Assembly: GCA_015494675.1 (NCBI GenBank)
Contig: WGAW01000149.1
Span: 1-27,495, forward strand
DNA length: 27,495 bases
From: Hydrogenimonas sp.
Lineage (GTDB): Bacteria; Campylobacterota; Campylobacteria; Campylobacterales; Hydrogenimonadaceae
Direction: 5' to 3'
In this document: in pieces, positions 6,759 through 16,653 of the stretch
How positions within the stretch are numbered: position 1 is the first letter of the stretch
How the letters are laid out: each line of letters begins with the position of its first letter
Position numbers and translations under genes: made by a program
The notes under the pieces: generated by a model
Databases searched by the model: none
What the model was told of the DNA's origin: nothing
The model's input: only the letters and a program-made list of their open reading frames with translations

Positions 6759-6775
6759 CCTCTCAATCAAAGAGG
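6759..6775 (-). promoter_or_regulatory. Small hairpin that includes part of the pflA ribosome binding site
   Basis: On the minus strand CCTCT (plus 6771-6775) can pair with AGAGG (plus 6759-6763) around a 7-base loop. The second arm overlaps the GAGAGGAG Shine-Dalgarno of pflA, so folding would partly hide it. Five pairs is weak, so control of pflA translation is only a possibility. Confidence 0.25.
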
Positions 6776-6779
6776 TCAC

Positions 6780-6797
6780 AGCGGCTTAAAAGCCGCT
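6780..6797 (-). terminator. 7-bp hairpin spanning the nuoN stop codon
   Basis: AGCGGCT and AGCCGCT form a perfect 7-bp stem around a 4-base loop, and the nuoN TAA lies at the stem-loop border. No T run follows and pflA starts 35 bases later, so this is more likely an mRNA processing or partial-termination element that lowers pflA output than a full terminator. Confidence 0.35.
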
Positions 6798-8273
6798 GGC
6801 CTGAACATATGCGGTAATTATATCCATCATCGGTTCTACAGCCATAACCGCAAAGACGGTAAGGAAAACGGAAAATCCTATAATTGTCTGAAGCGGTTTC
6901 GAAGCATTCTTCATATATACCGTGCCCTCGTTCTCTTCAGGTGACTTGAGAAACATGTAAACGATCAGTTTCAGGTAGTAGTATGCAGATATTGCGCTGT
7001 TTATTGCCATTATGAGAGCCAGTATAATGTAGTCGCTGTTGACCGCCGCACTCATAAGGTATAGTTTGCCCCAAAAGAGCGAAAATGGCGGCACACCCGC
7101 CAGAGAGAGCATGAAGAGTGCCATCACCACCGCCCCTACGGGCATTATCTGAATCATGCCCGAGAACTTCTCGTACGGGTGGTCGTACCGCTCGTGCCAG
7201 CGCGACTCTTTGTGGCGCGATACCCATAGCATCGCGAACGCGCCGAGATTTGTAAAGAGGAAGAGTACCCAGTAGAGAAAGAGTGCGCTATTAGCCTGCG
7301 TCGTTCCTATCATGATAGCGGCCATGACGAATCCGGCATGTGAGATTGAGCTGAACGCCAGCATACGTTTTACATCGTGCTGTACAAGCGCCATGATATT
7401 GGCCAGAGTCATGGTAAGGACAACCGCTACATAGAGTATATCTCTGAGCCAGACGACATCGCTGTGGATCAGGAACTCGAAAATACGCATAGCGACGATA
7501 AATCCGGCGATCTTCGGAACAACCGACATATAGCCGGCAAGCGCAGCGCTTGCTCCTTCGTAAACGTCGGGTGTCCATGTATGAAACGGCACCATCGAGA
7601 GTTTGAACCCGAGTGCCCCGATCATAAACGCGATACCGACCAGCAGGATGGTCAGATTTACATAATCTCCGGCTATCAGGACCTCTTCAATCTTATATAT
7701 CTCCACACTTCCCGTGAGTGCATAGAGAACGAGCGCACCCATAACGTAGAATCCGGCCGCCAGAGCGCCCATGATGAAATATTTGATAGCCGCTTCAAAC
7801 GACTTTTCCCTGTTATGCAGCGCGATAAGGGTATAGAGTGCGAGACTTGCCGTCTCGAGTCCTACGAATATGAGAATCAGGTTGTCGGTCGCAACCATGA
7901 ACTGGAATCCGGCTACCATGAAAAGGAAGAGTGCGAAGAACTCCGGATAGCTGAATTCGTGGAATCTTTTTGATGTAAGCGCCAGCGGTATGAAGAGCAT
8001 AGATGCTGCGAGTATTATTATCTGTGACAAAATAGCTATGCCGTCGATGAACATTACATCGAAAAAGCCCCGCTCTCCCGCCTGGAGTCCGAGCACGCTG
8101 CCGAGATCGACAAAGAGAACGAGGACGCTGAGCATCACATACATTGTCTTGTCGAGATCTTTCTTTATCAGATCGATGATCAATATGCCGAGGCCGCCGC
8201 ATATGGCTACAAGCATCGGTGCGAGAGTGCCGAGATTCAACGACTCAAGACTGACTGAAATTGGCTCTAACAT
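6786..8273 (-). CDS. nuoN: NADH-quinone oxidoreductase subunit N
   Basis: 495 residues, about 14 membrane helices, one of the three antiporter-like proton-pumping subunits. The helix-5 Glu is in [15 protein letters not shown] (Glu140); the lysine-bearing helix [19 protein letters not shown] and the PKIAG helix follow in order. It begins at ATG 8273, whose first base overlaps the last base of the nuoM stop (TAATG), indicating coupled translation. It is the last nuo gene; pflA follows 35 bases later. Confidence 0.97.
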   Translation of the reverse strand: MLEPISVSLESLNLGTLAPMLVAICGGLGILIIDLIKKDLDKTMYVMLSVLVLFVDLGSVLGLQAGERGFFDVMFIDGIAILSQIIILAASMLFIPLALTSKRFHEFSYPEFFALFLFMVAGFQFMVATDNLILIFVGLETASLALYTLIALHNREKSFEAAIKYFIMGALAAGFYVMGALVLYALTGSVEIYKIEEVLIAGDYVNLTILLVGIAFMIGALGFKLSMVPFHTWTPDVYEGASAALAGYMSVVPKIAGFIVAMRIFEFLIHSDVVWLRDILYVAVVLTMTLANIMALVQHDVKRMLAFSSISHAGFVMAAIMIGTTQANSALFLYWVLFLFTNLGAFAMLWVSRHKESRWHERYDHPYEKFSGMIQIMPVGAVVMALFMLSLAGVPPFSLFWGKLYLMSAAVNSDYIILALIMAINSAISAYYYLKLIVYMFLKSPEENEGTVYMKNASKPLQTIIGFSVFLTVFAVMAVEPMMDIITAYVQASGF

Positions 8274-9799
8274 TATTCCGCCTCCCTTTCGATTACAGTG
8301 GGCTTGATGACCTCTTTCGCCTCTTCGGTAATCGATTTTTTATGCATGAATGAAACAAGAGATTCGACACTCGTGTTGATCGGCCCCAGCACCGGTTTGG
8401 GGTAGACACCGAGCCATACTGTGACGAGAACAAGCGACCAGAGCGCCATACTCTCTTTGCCGTCGAGATCTTTGAGGTCCCTGTTCTTTTCGTGAACGAC
8501 ATCGCCGAAGAAGGACTTTCTGTAGAGACTCAGCATATAGACGGCACCCAGGATGATGCTCGTTCCGGCAAGGATCGTCATGACGGGAGAGACCTTGTAG
8601 AAGCCCGCGAGACTCAAAAACTCACCTACGAAACTCATAGTAAGCGGCAGGCCGACCGATGCCATGACCATAATACCCATGACGGTCGCGTATCTTGGCA
8701 TAACTTTGGCGAGGCCGCCGAACTCACTCATCAGTTTTGTATGACGTCTGTCGTAGATAACGCCGACGAGCATAAATAGCGCGCCGCTGACGATACCGTG
8801 GCTGAGCATGAAAAAGACCGAACCCGCAATACCTTCAGGATTCATCGCGAACGTTCCGAGAACAATAACACCCATATGCGAAATGGAGCTGTATGCGACC
8901 ACCTGCTTCATATCCTCCTGTGCGTAGGCCACCATCGCGGTATATATGATCATGATCAGAGAAAGCACCGCTACAGGAGTTATCATATATACGGATGCGT
9001 CGGGGAACATCGGCAGCGTCAGGCGCACAAAACCGTAGGTACCCATCTTCAGCAGTACCGCCGCGAGAATGATTGAGCCTATCGTCGGCGCCTGCCCGTG
9101 TGCGTAAGGAAGCCAGGTATGGAACGGAAACATCGGGACTTTGATCGCCAACCCTATAAAGAAGGCGACAAATAGCCATATCTGGTAGTTCATCGGCAGC
9201 ACAAGTCTGTGCCACTCCGTGATCGAAAAGCTCCAGACACCTGTAGCCTGGTAGTAGAGATAAGCCATGACCAGCATACCTACAAGCATAATTAGTGAAC
9301 CGGCGAATGTATATAGGAAAAATTTGATTGCCGCATACACCCTGAGATTTCCGCCCCACGCACCGATGATGTAGAGCATCGGAACGAGGGAGAGCTCCCA
9401 GAAAACATAGAACAGTATCGCATCAAGCGATACGAATACGCCGACCATCGTCATCTCGAGGAAGAGCAGCGAGATGATCATGTTCTTGATATTGTCGTTT
9501 ACACTCAGGGCGATCAGACCTATAAGCGTGATGAACGTTGAGAGCACCACTATAAAGAGCGAAATTCCATCGACACCGAGATAGTAGCTTATGCCGAAGC
9601 TGGGAACGAGCGGAAGAAGCTCGACGAACTGCATCCCCGCATAGCTGCCGTCGAAAGTGAACCAGAGCCACAGCGAGAGCAGGAATTCGATCACCGCGAC
9701 CGATATTCCGTATACCCTGATCGACTCTTTCGAGACGACAAATCCCAGCAGTGCCGCGACCGCCGGAAAGAAAACCAAAACTGACAAAATGTGATCCAT
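8273..9799 (-). CDS. nuoM: NADH-quinone oxidoreductase subunit M
   Basis: 508 residues and about 14 membrane helices. Antiporter-like features are present: LGVDGIS (74-80), helix-5 Glu135 in [12 protein letters not shown], Lys220 ahead of [15 protein letters not shown], and Lys251 in the following helix. It forms a proton channel in the membrane arm between NuoN and NuoL. The ATG at 9799 has AAGGAG seven bases upstream. It lies nine bases behind nuoL and overlaps nuoN by one base. Confidence 0.97.
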   Translation of the reverse strand: MDHILSVLVFFPAVAALLGFVVSKESIRVYGISVAVIEFLLSLWLWFTFDGSYAGMQFVELLPLVPSFGISYYLGVDGISLFIVVLSTFITLIGLIALSVNDNIKNMIISLLFLEMTMVGVFVSLDAILFYVFWELSLVPMLYIIGAWGGNLRVYAAIKFFLYTFAGSLIMLVGMLVMAYLYYQATGVWSFSITEWHRLVLPMNYQIWLFVAFFIGLAIKVPMFPFHTWLPYAHGQAPTIGSIILAAVLLKMGTYGFVRLTLPMFPDASVYMITPVAVLSLIMIIYTAMVAYAQEDMKQVVAYSSISHMGVIVLGTFAMNPEGIAGSVFFMLSHGIVSGALFMLVGVIYDRRHTKLMSEFGGLAKVMPRYATVMGIMVMASVGLPLTMSFVGEFLSLAGFYKVSPVMTILAGTSIILGAVYMLSLYRKSFFGDVVHEKNRDLKDLDGKESMALWSLVLVTVWLGVYPKPVLGPINTSVESLVSFMHKKSITEEAKEVIKPTVIEREAE

Positions 9800-9808
9800 A
9801 CCTACTCC

Positions 9809-11665
9809 TTACCGCATCGGGCTATAGAAAATGGCTGCTACAAGCAGGACGAGCAGACCCACACCCATCCAGCGCAGCATGTTCGAGAGGTTGCCGCTCT
9901 GCACTACACGCGACACCATACCCGATTTATAAATTGTTCCGGCGATGAAATCGACCGTGGCATCCACCACCTTGAGATCGAGATCTTTCCAGAATATCTT
10001 AGACAACTCCGCATATGGCTTGCAGATGAAGTCGTTGTAGATTTTCGGAATGTAGTACTGGTTGAAAAGGAGCCTGTAGACAAAAGTCTCTTCAAGCTTC
10101 TTGCTGAATCCGCCCCTGCTGTAGACAACGACGGCTACGGCGATACCCGTTACCGCGATACCGACTGTCACGGCTACGAGCACCCAGAATGTTCCTCCGG
10201 ACAGATGATACTCCTCTATGGGCAAAACGTATGAAACCAGATGTATGAAATCGTGTTCGAAGAATCCCGCAATTACAGAGAGAACCGCAAGGGGAGCCAT
10301 CGCCCAGAGCATATACCTGTATGCTTCGTGCGGATGGTAGCCGAAAATTTTATATCTCTCTTCACCGAAGAATACGAGCATAATAAGTCTGAAACTGTAG
10401 AATGCCGTAAGACCCGCGGTCACCCACAGCGTCGTCCAAAGAACATAGTGATCCGTAGCGAACGCCGCCTCGAGAATCTTGTCTTTCGAGAAGAAACCGG
10501 CGAACGGATAGATTCCGGCCAGCGCAAGCGAGGCTATCACCATCATTATCATCGTCCACTTCATCTTTTTGGCCAGACCGCCCATCTTGAAGATATCGAG
10601 CTCGTCATCCATCGCGTGCATCACGTTTCCCGCACCCAGGAAGAGAAGCGCTTTGAAGAAGGCGTGAGTCATCAGGTGAAAGAGTGCTATCCAGTACGCT
10701 CCGAGACCCGCCGCGACGAACATATATCCGAGCTGCGAAAGGGTCGAATATGCGATGATTCGCTTGAGGTCCCGGTTCACAAGCGCCATAGATGCCGCAA
10801 AGATCGCGACAAAGGCACCGAGGCTTGCGACAAAGAGGCTGACCTCCGGAACCTCCCCGTAGAGGGGATTGGCCCTGATGACCAGATATACACCGGCCGT
10901 TACCATCGTCGCCGCGTGGATAAGCGCCGATACGGGAGTAGGACCCTCCATCGCGTCCGCAAGCCATGTATGCAGCGGAAACTGCGCCGATTTACCCATC
11001 GCTCCTATGAAGAGGAATGCTGTCACCATCATCAGGATCGTACTCTCCGTCCCCGCGGCCTGGGCAAACACGACATCGTACTGCAGACTGCCGAAATTCC
11101 AGTAGACGAGGAAGATTCCGATCAACATTCCGAGGTCGGCTATACGGTTCATTATGAAGGCCTCGCTGGCCGCCCAGCTCGCACTATCGCGCTCATACCA
11201 GAAACCTATCAGTGCCCATGAGCAGAGTCCGACACCTTCCCATCCTATGAAAAGGCCCGCGAAGTTGTCGCTCATTACGAGCACCATCATCGAAAAAACG
11301 AAAGCGGATAGCCATGCGAAGAAGCGGTTGAACGATCTGTCATGATCCATATAACCGATTGAATATACATGAACGACGGTCGATACGGTCGTTACGACGA
11401 TCATCATGGTCGCCGAGACCTGATCGACTACGAAGCCGAACGGAATGGAGAGTCCGCCAGCGTGGATCCAATCCATCATTTTGACATGGACAACCTCACC
11501 GTGCGCAACATGGGCCATCAGTACGATCGAACTGATCCATGATACGAACAGCAGGGTTGAAGTCGCGATTCCTGTAACGAGATTTTTAGGCCTGTCCGCA
11601 AACAGTGCCGCAAAGAGCGATCCGACCAGCGGTGCAAACAGTGCCGTATAGAGATATGCTTCCAT
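9809..11665 (-). CDS. nuoL: NADH-quinone oxidoreductase subunit L
   Basis: 618 residues, the distal antiporter-like subunit. Typical motifs are FGFVVDQVSATM, helix-5 Glu143 in FIGWEGVGLCSWALIGFW, and FPLHTWLADAMEGPTPVSA followed by IHAATMVTAGVYL. The C-terminal part includes the long amphipathic lateral helix region and a last membrane helix. Length agrees with NuoL in general. The ATG at 11665 has AAAGGA upstream; nuoK ends nine bases before. Confidence 0.97.
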   Translation of the reverse strand: MEAYLYTALFAPLVGSLFAALFADRPKNLVTGIATSTLLFVSWISSIVLMAHVAHGEVVHVKMMDWIHAGGLSIPFGFVVDQVSATMMIVVTTVSTVVHVYSIGYMDHDRSFNRFFAWLSAFVFSMMVLVMSDNFAGLFIGWEGVGLCSWALIGFWYERDSASWAASEAFIMNRIADLGMLIGIFLVYWNFGSLQYDVVFAQAAGTESTILMMVTAFLFIGAMGKSAQFPLHTWLADAMEGPTPVSALIHAATMVTAGVYLVIRANPLYGEVPEVSLFVASLGAFVAIFAASMALVNRDLKRIIAYSTLSQLGYMFVAAGLGAYWIALFHLMTHAFFKALLFLGAGNVMHAMDDELDIFKMGGLAKKMKWTMIMMVIASLALAGIYPFAGFFSKDKILEAAFATDHYVLWTTLWVTAGLTAFYSFRLIMLVFFGEERYKIFGYHPHEAYRYMLWAMAPLAVLSVIAGFFEHDFIHLVSYVLPIEEYHLSGGTFWVLVAVTVGIAVTGIAVAVVVYSRGGFSKKLEETFVYRLLFNQYYIPKIYNDFICKPYAELSKIFWKDLDLKVVDATVDFIAGTIYKSGMVSRVVQSGNLSNMLRWMGVGLLVLLVAAIFYSPMR

Positions 11666-11674
11666 GTGTTTCCT

Positions 11675-11977
11675 TTACCCGTGCATAGACTGCATTGAAT
11701 CTACGTCAAGCGTACCCCGTCGCTTGTACCATACGATAAAAAGACCGAGACCCACGGCAACTTCGCTGGCAGCTACCGCTATTATGAAAAAAGCGAACAG
11801 TTGTCCGGTCAGATCGCCGTAAAACTTGGAGACTGCGGCGAAGCCGACATTTACCGCGTTAAGCAGGATCTCCGTAGAAAAGAGCAGCAGCAGCAGGTTC
11901 TTTCTGCGATAAACTCCGACCAGCCCTATACAGAAGAGAATGGCCGATACAATCAGGTAGTGGCTGAGCGTTATCAT
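11675..11977 (-). CDS. nuoK: NADH-quinone oxidoreductase subunit K
   Basis: 100 residues with three membrane helices. The two membrane Glu residues needed for proton transfer are present: Glu36 in FSTEILLNAVN and Glu72 in AASEVAVGLGL. The ATG overlaps the nuoJ stop as ATGA, indicating coupled translation. Length is standard for the family. Confidence 0.97.
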   Translation of the reverse strand: MITLSHYLIVSAILFCIGLVGVYRRKNLLLLLFSTEILLNAVNVGFAAVSKFYGDLTGQLFAFFIIAVAASEVAVGLGLFIVWYKRRGTLDVDSMQSMHG

Positions 11978-12534
11978 TTTGAACCCTTCTTTTGAAATTC
12001 TTCGTCGACGTCTACTTTGAGCGTCAGGCTCTCGTCCATCTTCTTGCCGGCAAGAATGATTCCGGCTATCATGGCAACCAGAAGCATTACGGCCGCCACC
12101 TCGAACGGTACGAGATATTTCGTAAAGAGTACAATTCCGACAGCCTGAGGATTCTCTACGCCCTCTACTACCGGGTAGATCGCCTCTATATGGTCAGATA
12201 CGATAGGAGCCGCAAACGCAATAACAAGCAGCAGCGCGCTTAGCCCGCTGAGCAGGAATACAAGCTTCGGAGCTCTCACCTTCTCTTCGACGAGGCGCGT
12301 GGTATTGAAAAACATCATACCGAACGCATACAGCGCCATCACCGCACCGGTATAGACTATTATCTGTACGACTCCGAGAAAATCGGCTCCGAGAAGAAAG
12401 AAGAACCCGGAGATCATGATCATTCCCGCGGCAAGGGCGCTCATCGAATAGAGAGCGTTTTTACTCATAACCGTTATGGCGAACATAACGATCGTCACCG
12501 CGCTGAAGAGGTAAAATGCAACTGCTTCAAACAT
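11974..12534 (-). CDS. nuoJ: NADH-quinone oxidoreductase subunit J
   Basis: 186 residues with about five membrane helices. The YSMSALAAGMIMISGFFFLL segment followed by GADFLGVVQIIVYTGAVMALYAF is the conserved helix-3 region, whose pi-bulge moves during turnover in known complex I structures. The charged C-terminal tail (EFQKKGSK) is cytoplasmic. It overlaps nuoK by four bases and follows nuoI by 11 bases. Confidence 0.96.
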   Translation of the reverse strand: MFEAVAFYLFSAVTIVMFAITVMSKNALYSMSALAAGMIMISGFFFLLGADFLGVVQIIVYTGAVMALYAFGMMFFNTTRLVEEKVRAPKLVFLLSGLSALLLVIAFAAPIVSDHIEAIYPVVEGVENPQAVGIVLFTKYLVPFEVAAVMLLVAMIAGIILAGKKMDESLTLKVDVDEEFQKKGSK

Positions 12535-12545
12535 CGTCTACTTCC

Positions 12546-13160
12546 TTAATACGCCAGCGGCGTTTTCTTTATACGCTCATCCGCATTCGGGCTCACGGCA
12601 CCGAATCCCGGGAACTCCTCCTGCTTGCCCTCTTTCAGGAAGTCAAGCGGAGTCAGAATATCGTCTCTGAGCACGAAATGGGCCCTCTGCTCACTGGCAT
12701 TCTCGTACCTTCCTCCGTGAACGATGGCGAGCTCCGGGCACACCTCCGCACAGTAGCCGCAGAAGATACAGCGGCCGAGGTTGATCGTATATTCCGTCAC
12801 CTCTTTTCTCTGGTTTTCATCGTATCTGGTGTCCATTCTGATGCAGTTTGCGATGCATATCTTTTCGCAAAGTCCGCAGCCTATACATCTTTCGTATCCG
12901 CTCTCCAGCAGCCTGTAAAGCTTATGTACGGCCCTGTATCTCGGGGATATCGGAAGTTTCTCCTTCGGATACTGAACTGTATGTATATTGAACTTCACCA
13001 TCTCCCTGAAAACGACCCAAAGACCTACGAATAGTTCGCCTTTGAAGGTTCTCTTTACCACCTGCTTGAATTTGTCGATCGGCGCCAAAGGCGGTTTGTC
13101 GACCGGAATAAACTTGTAATTTTGTGTCACGTTTCTATCTTTGAACTGTTCAAGACCCAT
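12546..13160 (-). CDS. nuoI: NADH-quinone oxidoreductase subunit I (2x[4Fe-4S])
   Basis: 204 residues carrying the N6a and N6b clusters that pass electrons from NuoG to NuoB. The motifs are CIGCGLCEKICIANC (Cys92, 95, 98, 102 and 106) and CIFCGYCAEVCP (Cys131, 134, 137, 141). The residue after Cys102 is Ile, where most ferredoxin motifs have Pro. An amphipathic helix near residues 40-60 anchors it to the membrane arm. The ATG at 13160 has AAAGGGGAGA upstream. Confidence 0.97.
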   Translation of the reverse strand: MGLEQFKDRNVTQNYKFIPVDKPPLAPIDKFKQVVKRTFKGELFVGLWVVFREMVKFNIHTVQYPKEKLPISPRYRAVHKLYRLLESGYERCIGCGLCEKICIANCIRMDTRYDENQRKEVTEYTINLGRCIFCGYCAEVCPELAIVHGGRYENASEQRAHFVLRDDILTPLDFLKEGKQEEFPGFGAVSPNADERIKKTPLAY

Positions 13161-13170
13161 TCTCTCCCCT

Positions 13171-14166
13171 TTAAATCATCAGTACCAGGCCGGTTACAAC
13201 CACATTTACCACCGCCAACGGAAGAAGCACCTTCCAGCAGAGCCACATCAACTGATCCGGGCGCACATGCGGCCATGCGGCACGTGTCCATAGAAAGAAG
13301 AAGAATAGGAAACTCACCTTCAGTATGATCGCGAGGGCCCCGGGAATGAATCCCCAATCGTTGAATCCGCCGAGGAATATGAGGCTTGCCAGAAACGCCA
13401 GAGTTATCATATTGGTATACTCGCCTATGAAGAACATACCCCATCGCATACCGGAATACTCTGTGGCGTACCCCGATACGATCTCCGCTTCATGCTCCAG
13501 CAGGTCGAAAGGTGTTCTGTTGGTCTCCGCAAATCCCGCGATAAGGAAGAGAACGAAAGCGACCGGTTGGCTCCAGACTATCCAGTCGGTGAACCCTCCG
13601 CTCTGGTAGTTGTTGATATCTATCAAAGAGAGCGACCCCACCATCATTAGAGGCGCCATGATACTCAAGCCTGTGACGACCTCATAGCTGAGAAGCTGTA
13701 TGACCGTACGGGCCGCCCCGAGAAGGCCCCATTTGTTGGCACTGGCCATACCGCCGAGCAGGGGAGCGTACAGACCGCTAGCCATGACACCGAGAACGAA
13801 CAGAACACCGACGTTGATATCGGATATGATGGGATGTACCGTAATTCCGAATATCTTAAATTCCGGCAGAAGAGGTACCGCCGCAAGCGCTATGAAAGCG
13901 GTCGCCGCACCTATTATCGGCGCTATCATAAAGATCGGTTTTACGGAGTTCTGGGGAACGATGTCCTCTTTCGTAAAGAGCTTGATACCGTCGGCAAGGA
14001 CCTGCAGAAGTCCGTACGGTCCGACATGCATCGGCCCGAGCCGGCGTTGCATGAAGGCAAGAACTTTACGCTCCAGGTAGGTGCCGAATCCGGCAAGCGC
14101 CGAAAAGATACCCAGCACCACAAGGATTTTGACGATCGTCGAGATCACAAATTCAGTTAATGTCAT
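13171..14166 (-). CDS. nuoH: NADH-quinone oxidoreductase subunit H
   Basis: 331 residues, about eight membrane helices, forming the quinone-binding chamber with NuoB and NuoD. Conserved stretches are GTYLERKVLAFMQRRLGP, GLLQVLADGIKLFTKEDI, ETNRTPFDLLEHEAEIVSGY and the RAAWPHVRPDQLMWLCWK end. The ATG at 14166 follows the second nuoG stop by three bases. Confidence 0.97.
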   Translation of the reverse strand: MTLTEFVISTIVKILVVLGIFSALAGFGTYLERKVLAFMQRRLGPMHVGPYGLLQVLADGIKLFTKEDIVPQNSVKPIFMIAPIIGAATAFIALAAVPLLPEFKIFGITVHPIISDINVGVLFVLGVMASGLYAPLLGGMASANKWGLLGAARTVIQLLSYEVVTGLSIMAPLMMVGSLSLIDINNYQSGGFTDWIVWSQPVAFVLFLIAGFAETNRTPFDLLEHEAEIVSGYATEYSGMRWGMFFIGEYTNMITLAFLASLIFLGGFNDWGFIPGALAIILKVSFLFFFFLWTRAAWPHVRPDQLMWLCWKVLLPLAVVNVVVTGLVLMI

Positions 14167-14169
14167 GGC

Positions 14170-16653
14170 TTACACCTTTTCTATCGTAACGTTTTGGTAT
14201 CTGTTGGATGCAAACAGTCCTTCGGCTCCCGTTTCAGGATCGAAATCCGGAACCATAACTATATCGCCTCCGATGAATTTATCTACCTCCACAGCCAGCT
14301 CTATACTGCCTTCAGGCAATACGACCCTGACCTTTTCACCCTCCTCGACTCCCAAACTCTCGAGTCTCTCTGCCGAAACATATAGTTTAGCTTCCGTTTC
14401 GAGTTGATGGCTCTTTTTTGTGAACTCGTTGAACTGCAGTACCGGATTGCACCTGTAGGCTATCTCTCCCTCCATCGCCGCAGATTCATCTATATGAGAT
14501 ATGGCCGCGTTCGTTCGGCGCACCTTCTGCGGAGCGATTTCGTAGCCGCGTATCTCCTCACCTCTGTTCGTATAGTGGTTCGGAAGGTCGTCGAATTCGA
14601 GTGCTCTGTAGCCTTTACCCTCCGGCAGCGCCGCGGTATATTCGACGGTCAGCTCGGCTTCAAGGCCCAGTGCGTTGGCCAGATCGTTGAGGATATACCC
14701 CTTGTAGCCGAGCGCCACATTGGTTGGAACGACGCGCTTGTCGACGTTCGTCAACGTCCCCTCCTGCTGATTGAGCGCCGGCATATCGAGATCTCCGTCT
14801 CCGCTTGCGCTCAGAACGAAGTCGCCTTCGGCGTTGTATCCTATAACATAATCTCCCGCTTCATCGTCAAGGTCACATATGAGCGAGACGCCCAGAGTAT
14901 TGGTTTTGGAAGGGAGTATCACGACGTCGAAATCGGTACATCTTTGGATCAGCCCCGCAAGTCGGGCGAGATTCTCCGATCTCGGATGACAGAAGAGATC
15001 CTCTCCGAGAATGATGGAGAACTTCTCCTTTTTGGCCAGCATCTTGACCATCTTGTCGCTGAAATCTTCGGGAGCGTCGAGAATGTCTAAAAGCCTGTTG
15101 AGATCGACCTCGACCTCTTTCGTTACCTTTTTGGGGACCATCTTGGTCACCTCTTCGGTGATCTCCTTCTCTTCACCGCTCTCTTCATCTTTCACCGTTT
15201 TCGTAACCGTTTCGGTAACCTTCTCCTTGATCGTCTCTTCGACCGTTTTGGTCCCTTTGCTGTGGAAAGAGTCGAGATACTCCACGACCTCTTTAGGCAT
15301 GGTCTCTTTGTCGCCGAAGAGATCGAGAATCAGGTACATAGCCGCCTCTTCGAGACCCGGCTTGTGATTTATACAGATAAGGTTTTTTCCGAACCCTTCC
15401 ACGACCGGGTCTTTTACCGGGTGGAAGTAGAGTCCGGCTCCCTTGTTCATCTTTATCGCATTGTTGAAGGCGAATCTTGCTCTCGGATTGTCGCTTTTGA
15501 GCTGAGACCCGATACTCACAACGAAATCGCTGTTGTGCACGTTTTTGAGATCTCCGCTCCACAGAGTGGTTCCGGCTGCTTTCGAGAACGAATCCATAAA
15601 CTTTCTGAACCTGTTCGCCTCTTCGTTTACGAGCCTGTAGCCCCTCTTCTCCTTAAGGCGCTGGAGAATCAGCGCCTCTTCGTTTGTTATGGTTGAAGAG
15701 AAGCGGATGGTGTCGGCCTTTTCGAAAGCCTCTACGGCTCTTTTGAAAGCCTCTTCATCCTTTCCTTCCACCCTGTTTTCAAAATCGTATCCGAAGCGTC
15801 CCGCTCCGCAGAGCGAGACGTAGTTCCACTCGTTTTTTACACGGTATATCTTGGGCTCGGGATTGTCTATGCTTGTATGCTTGACGTCGTAGTAGAGGTG
15901 ACAGCCCGCACTACAGTGAGCGCAAGTAGCGGGAATGGAGTTGAGCTCCCATGCGTTGGATGTATACTGGAAGTCGCTGCTTACAAGAGCGCCCACCGGA
16001 CAGACCGCGATACACTCACCGCAGTCGGTACACTCGAGGGTGTCTCCCGTAACGGTGCCTATAAGCGACTTGTTCAGCTTGTTCCACATCGCGTAAGCGT
16101 CCTTGGGCATGCTCTCTTTGAGGCTCTTGTCGAGGGCCTCTCCACCTCTCGGTACGGTCTTCAAAACCGCGTCGCCGATCATATCTTTACAGACGGTGAC
16201 ACATCGCTCGCAGACGATACACAGACCCGGATCGTAGTGCATCAATCCCCAGTCTTTCGCCTCTCTCGGGACATCTTTTATCGCGTAGTGCTGCTCATCG
16301 ACGCCCAGTTCGAGGGTATAGTTTTGAAGTTCACACTCTCCGGACTGGTCACATACCCCGCACTGAAGGGGGTGGTTGACATCGTAAACCTCCATTATCG
16401 CGCGTCTCTCTTCGGCGATGTTCTCGGTCAGTGTCGTAACCTCCATCCCGTCTTTGGATTTGGCGTTGCAGGCATAGACCTGCTTGCCGTCCGCTTCCAC
16501 CAGGCAGAGACGGCATGCGAGTGTGGGGCTGCAGCGTGTCAGATAGCATATGGCCGGAATGAATATATCGTTGGCACGCGCAACATTGAGAATGAACTCT
16601 CCCTCTTCGGCTTTACACTCTTTTCCGTCGATCTTGATTGTAATTTCACTCAT
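14170..16653 (-). CDS. nuoG: NuoG paralogue 2 (Fe-S subunit with a charged insertion)
   Basis: 827 residues. The N-terminal [2Fe-2S] domain (N1b) has Cys36, 47, 50 and 62. The His-ligated N5 site is His94 with Cys98, 101 and 107. Two ferredoxin-like sets follow, Cys145/148/151/155 and Cys208/211/214/218, then an N7-like set Cys244/247/251 with Cys282. The remainder is the molybdopterin-oxidoreductase-like fold, without a visible catalytic Cys. Residues about 464-516 are a repetitive Val/Thr/Lys/Glu-rich insertion missing from the neighbouring paralogue. Between residues 160 and 205 it also has a longer loop between the two ferredoxin-like sets than paralogue 1. It overlaps the preceding nuoG by eight bases. 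In complex I this subunit carries electrons from the input flavin to NuoI. Confidence 0.93.
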   Translation of the reverse strand: MSEITIKIDGKECKAEEGEFILNVARANDIFIPAICYLTRCSPTLACRLCLVEADGKQVYACNAKSKDGMEVTTLTENIAEERRAIMEVYDVNHPLQCGVCDQSGECELQNYTLELGVDEQHYAIKDVPREAKDWGLMHYDPGLCIVCERCVTVCKDMIGDAVLKTVPRGGEALDKSLKESMPKDAYAMWNKLNKSLIGTVTGDTLECTDCGECIAVCPVGALVSSDFQYTSNAWELNSIPATCAHCSAGCHLYYDVKHTSIDNPEPKIYRVKNEWNYVSLCGAGRFGYDFENRVEGKDEEAFKRAVEAFEKADTIRFSSTITNEEALILQRLKEKRGYRLVNEEANRFRKFMDSFSKAAGTTLWSGDLKNVHNSDFVVSIGSQLKSDNPRARFAFNNAIKMNKGAGLYFHPVKDPVVEGFGKNLICINHKPGLEEAAMYLILDLFGDKETMPKEVVEYLDSFHSKGTKTVEETIKEKVTETVTKTVKDEESGEEKEITEEVTKMVPKKVTKEVEVDLNRLLDILDAPEDFSDKMVKMLAKKEKFSIILGEDLFCHPRSENLARLAGLIQRCTDFDVVILPSKTNTLGVSLICDLDDEAGDYVIGYNAEGDFVLSASGDGDLDMPALNQQEGTLTNVDKRVVPTNVALGYKGYILNDLANALGLEAELTVEYTAALPEGKGYRALEFDDLPNHYTNRGEEIRGYEIAPQKVRRTNAAISHIDESAAMEGEIAYRCNPVLQFNEFTKKSHQLETEAKLYVSAERLESLGVEEGEKVRVVLPEGSIELAVEVDKFIGGDIVMVPDFDPETGAEGLFASNRYQNVTIEKV

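Noticed and set aside
7377..7973. Long plus-strand open frames opposite nuoN (198 codons) and opposite other nuo genes
   Set aside because: They lie fully opposite well-supported genes, have no ribosome binding sites, and translate to compositions rich in His, Arg and Asp unlike real proteins.
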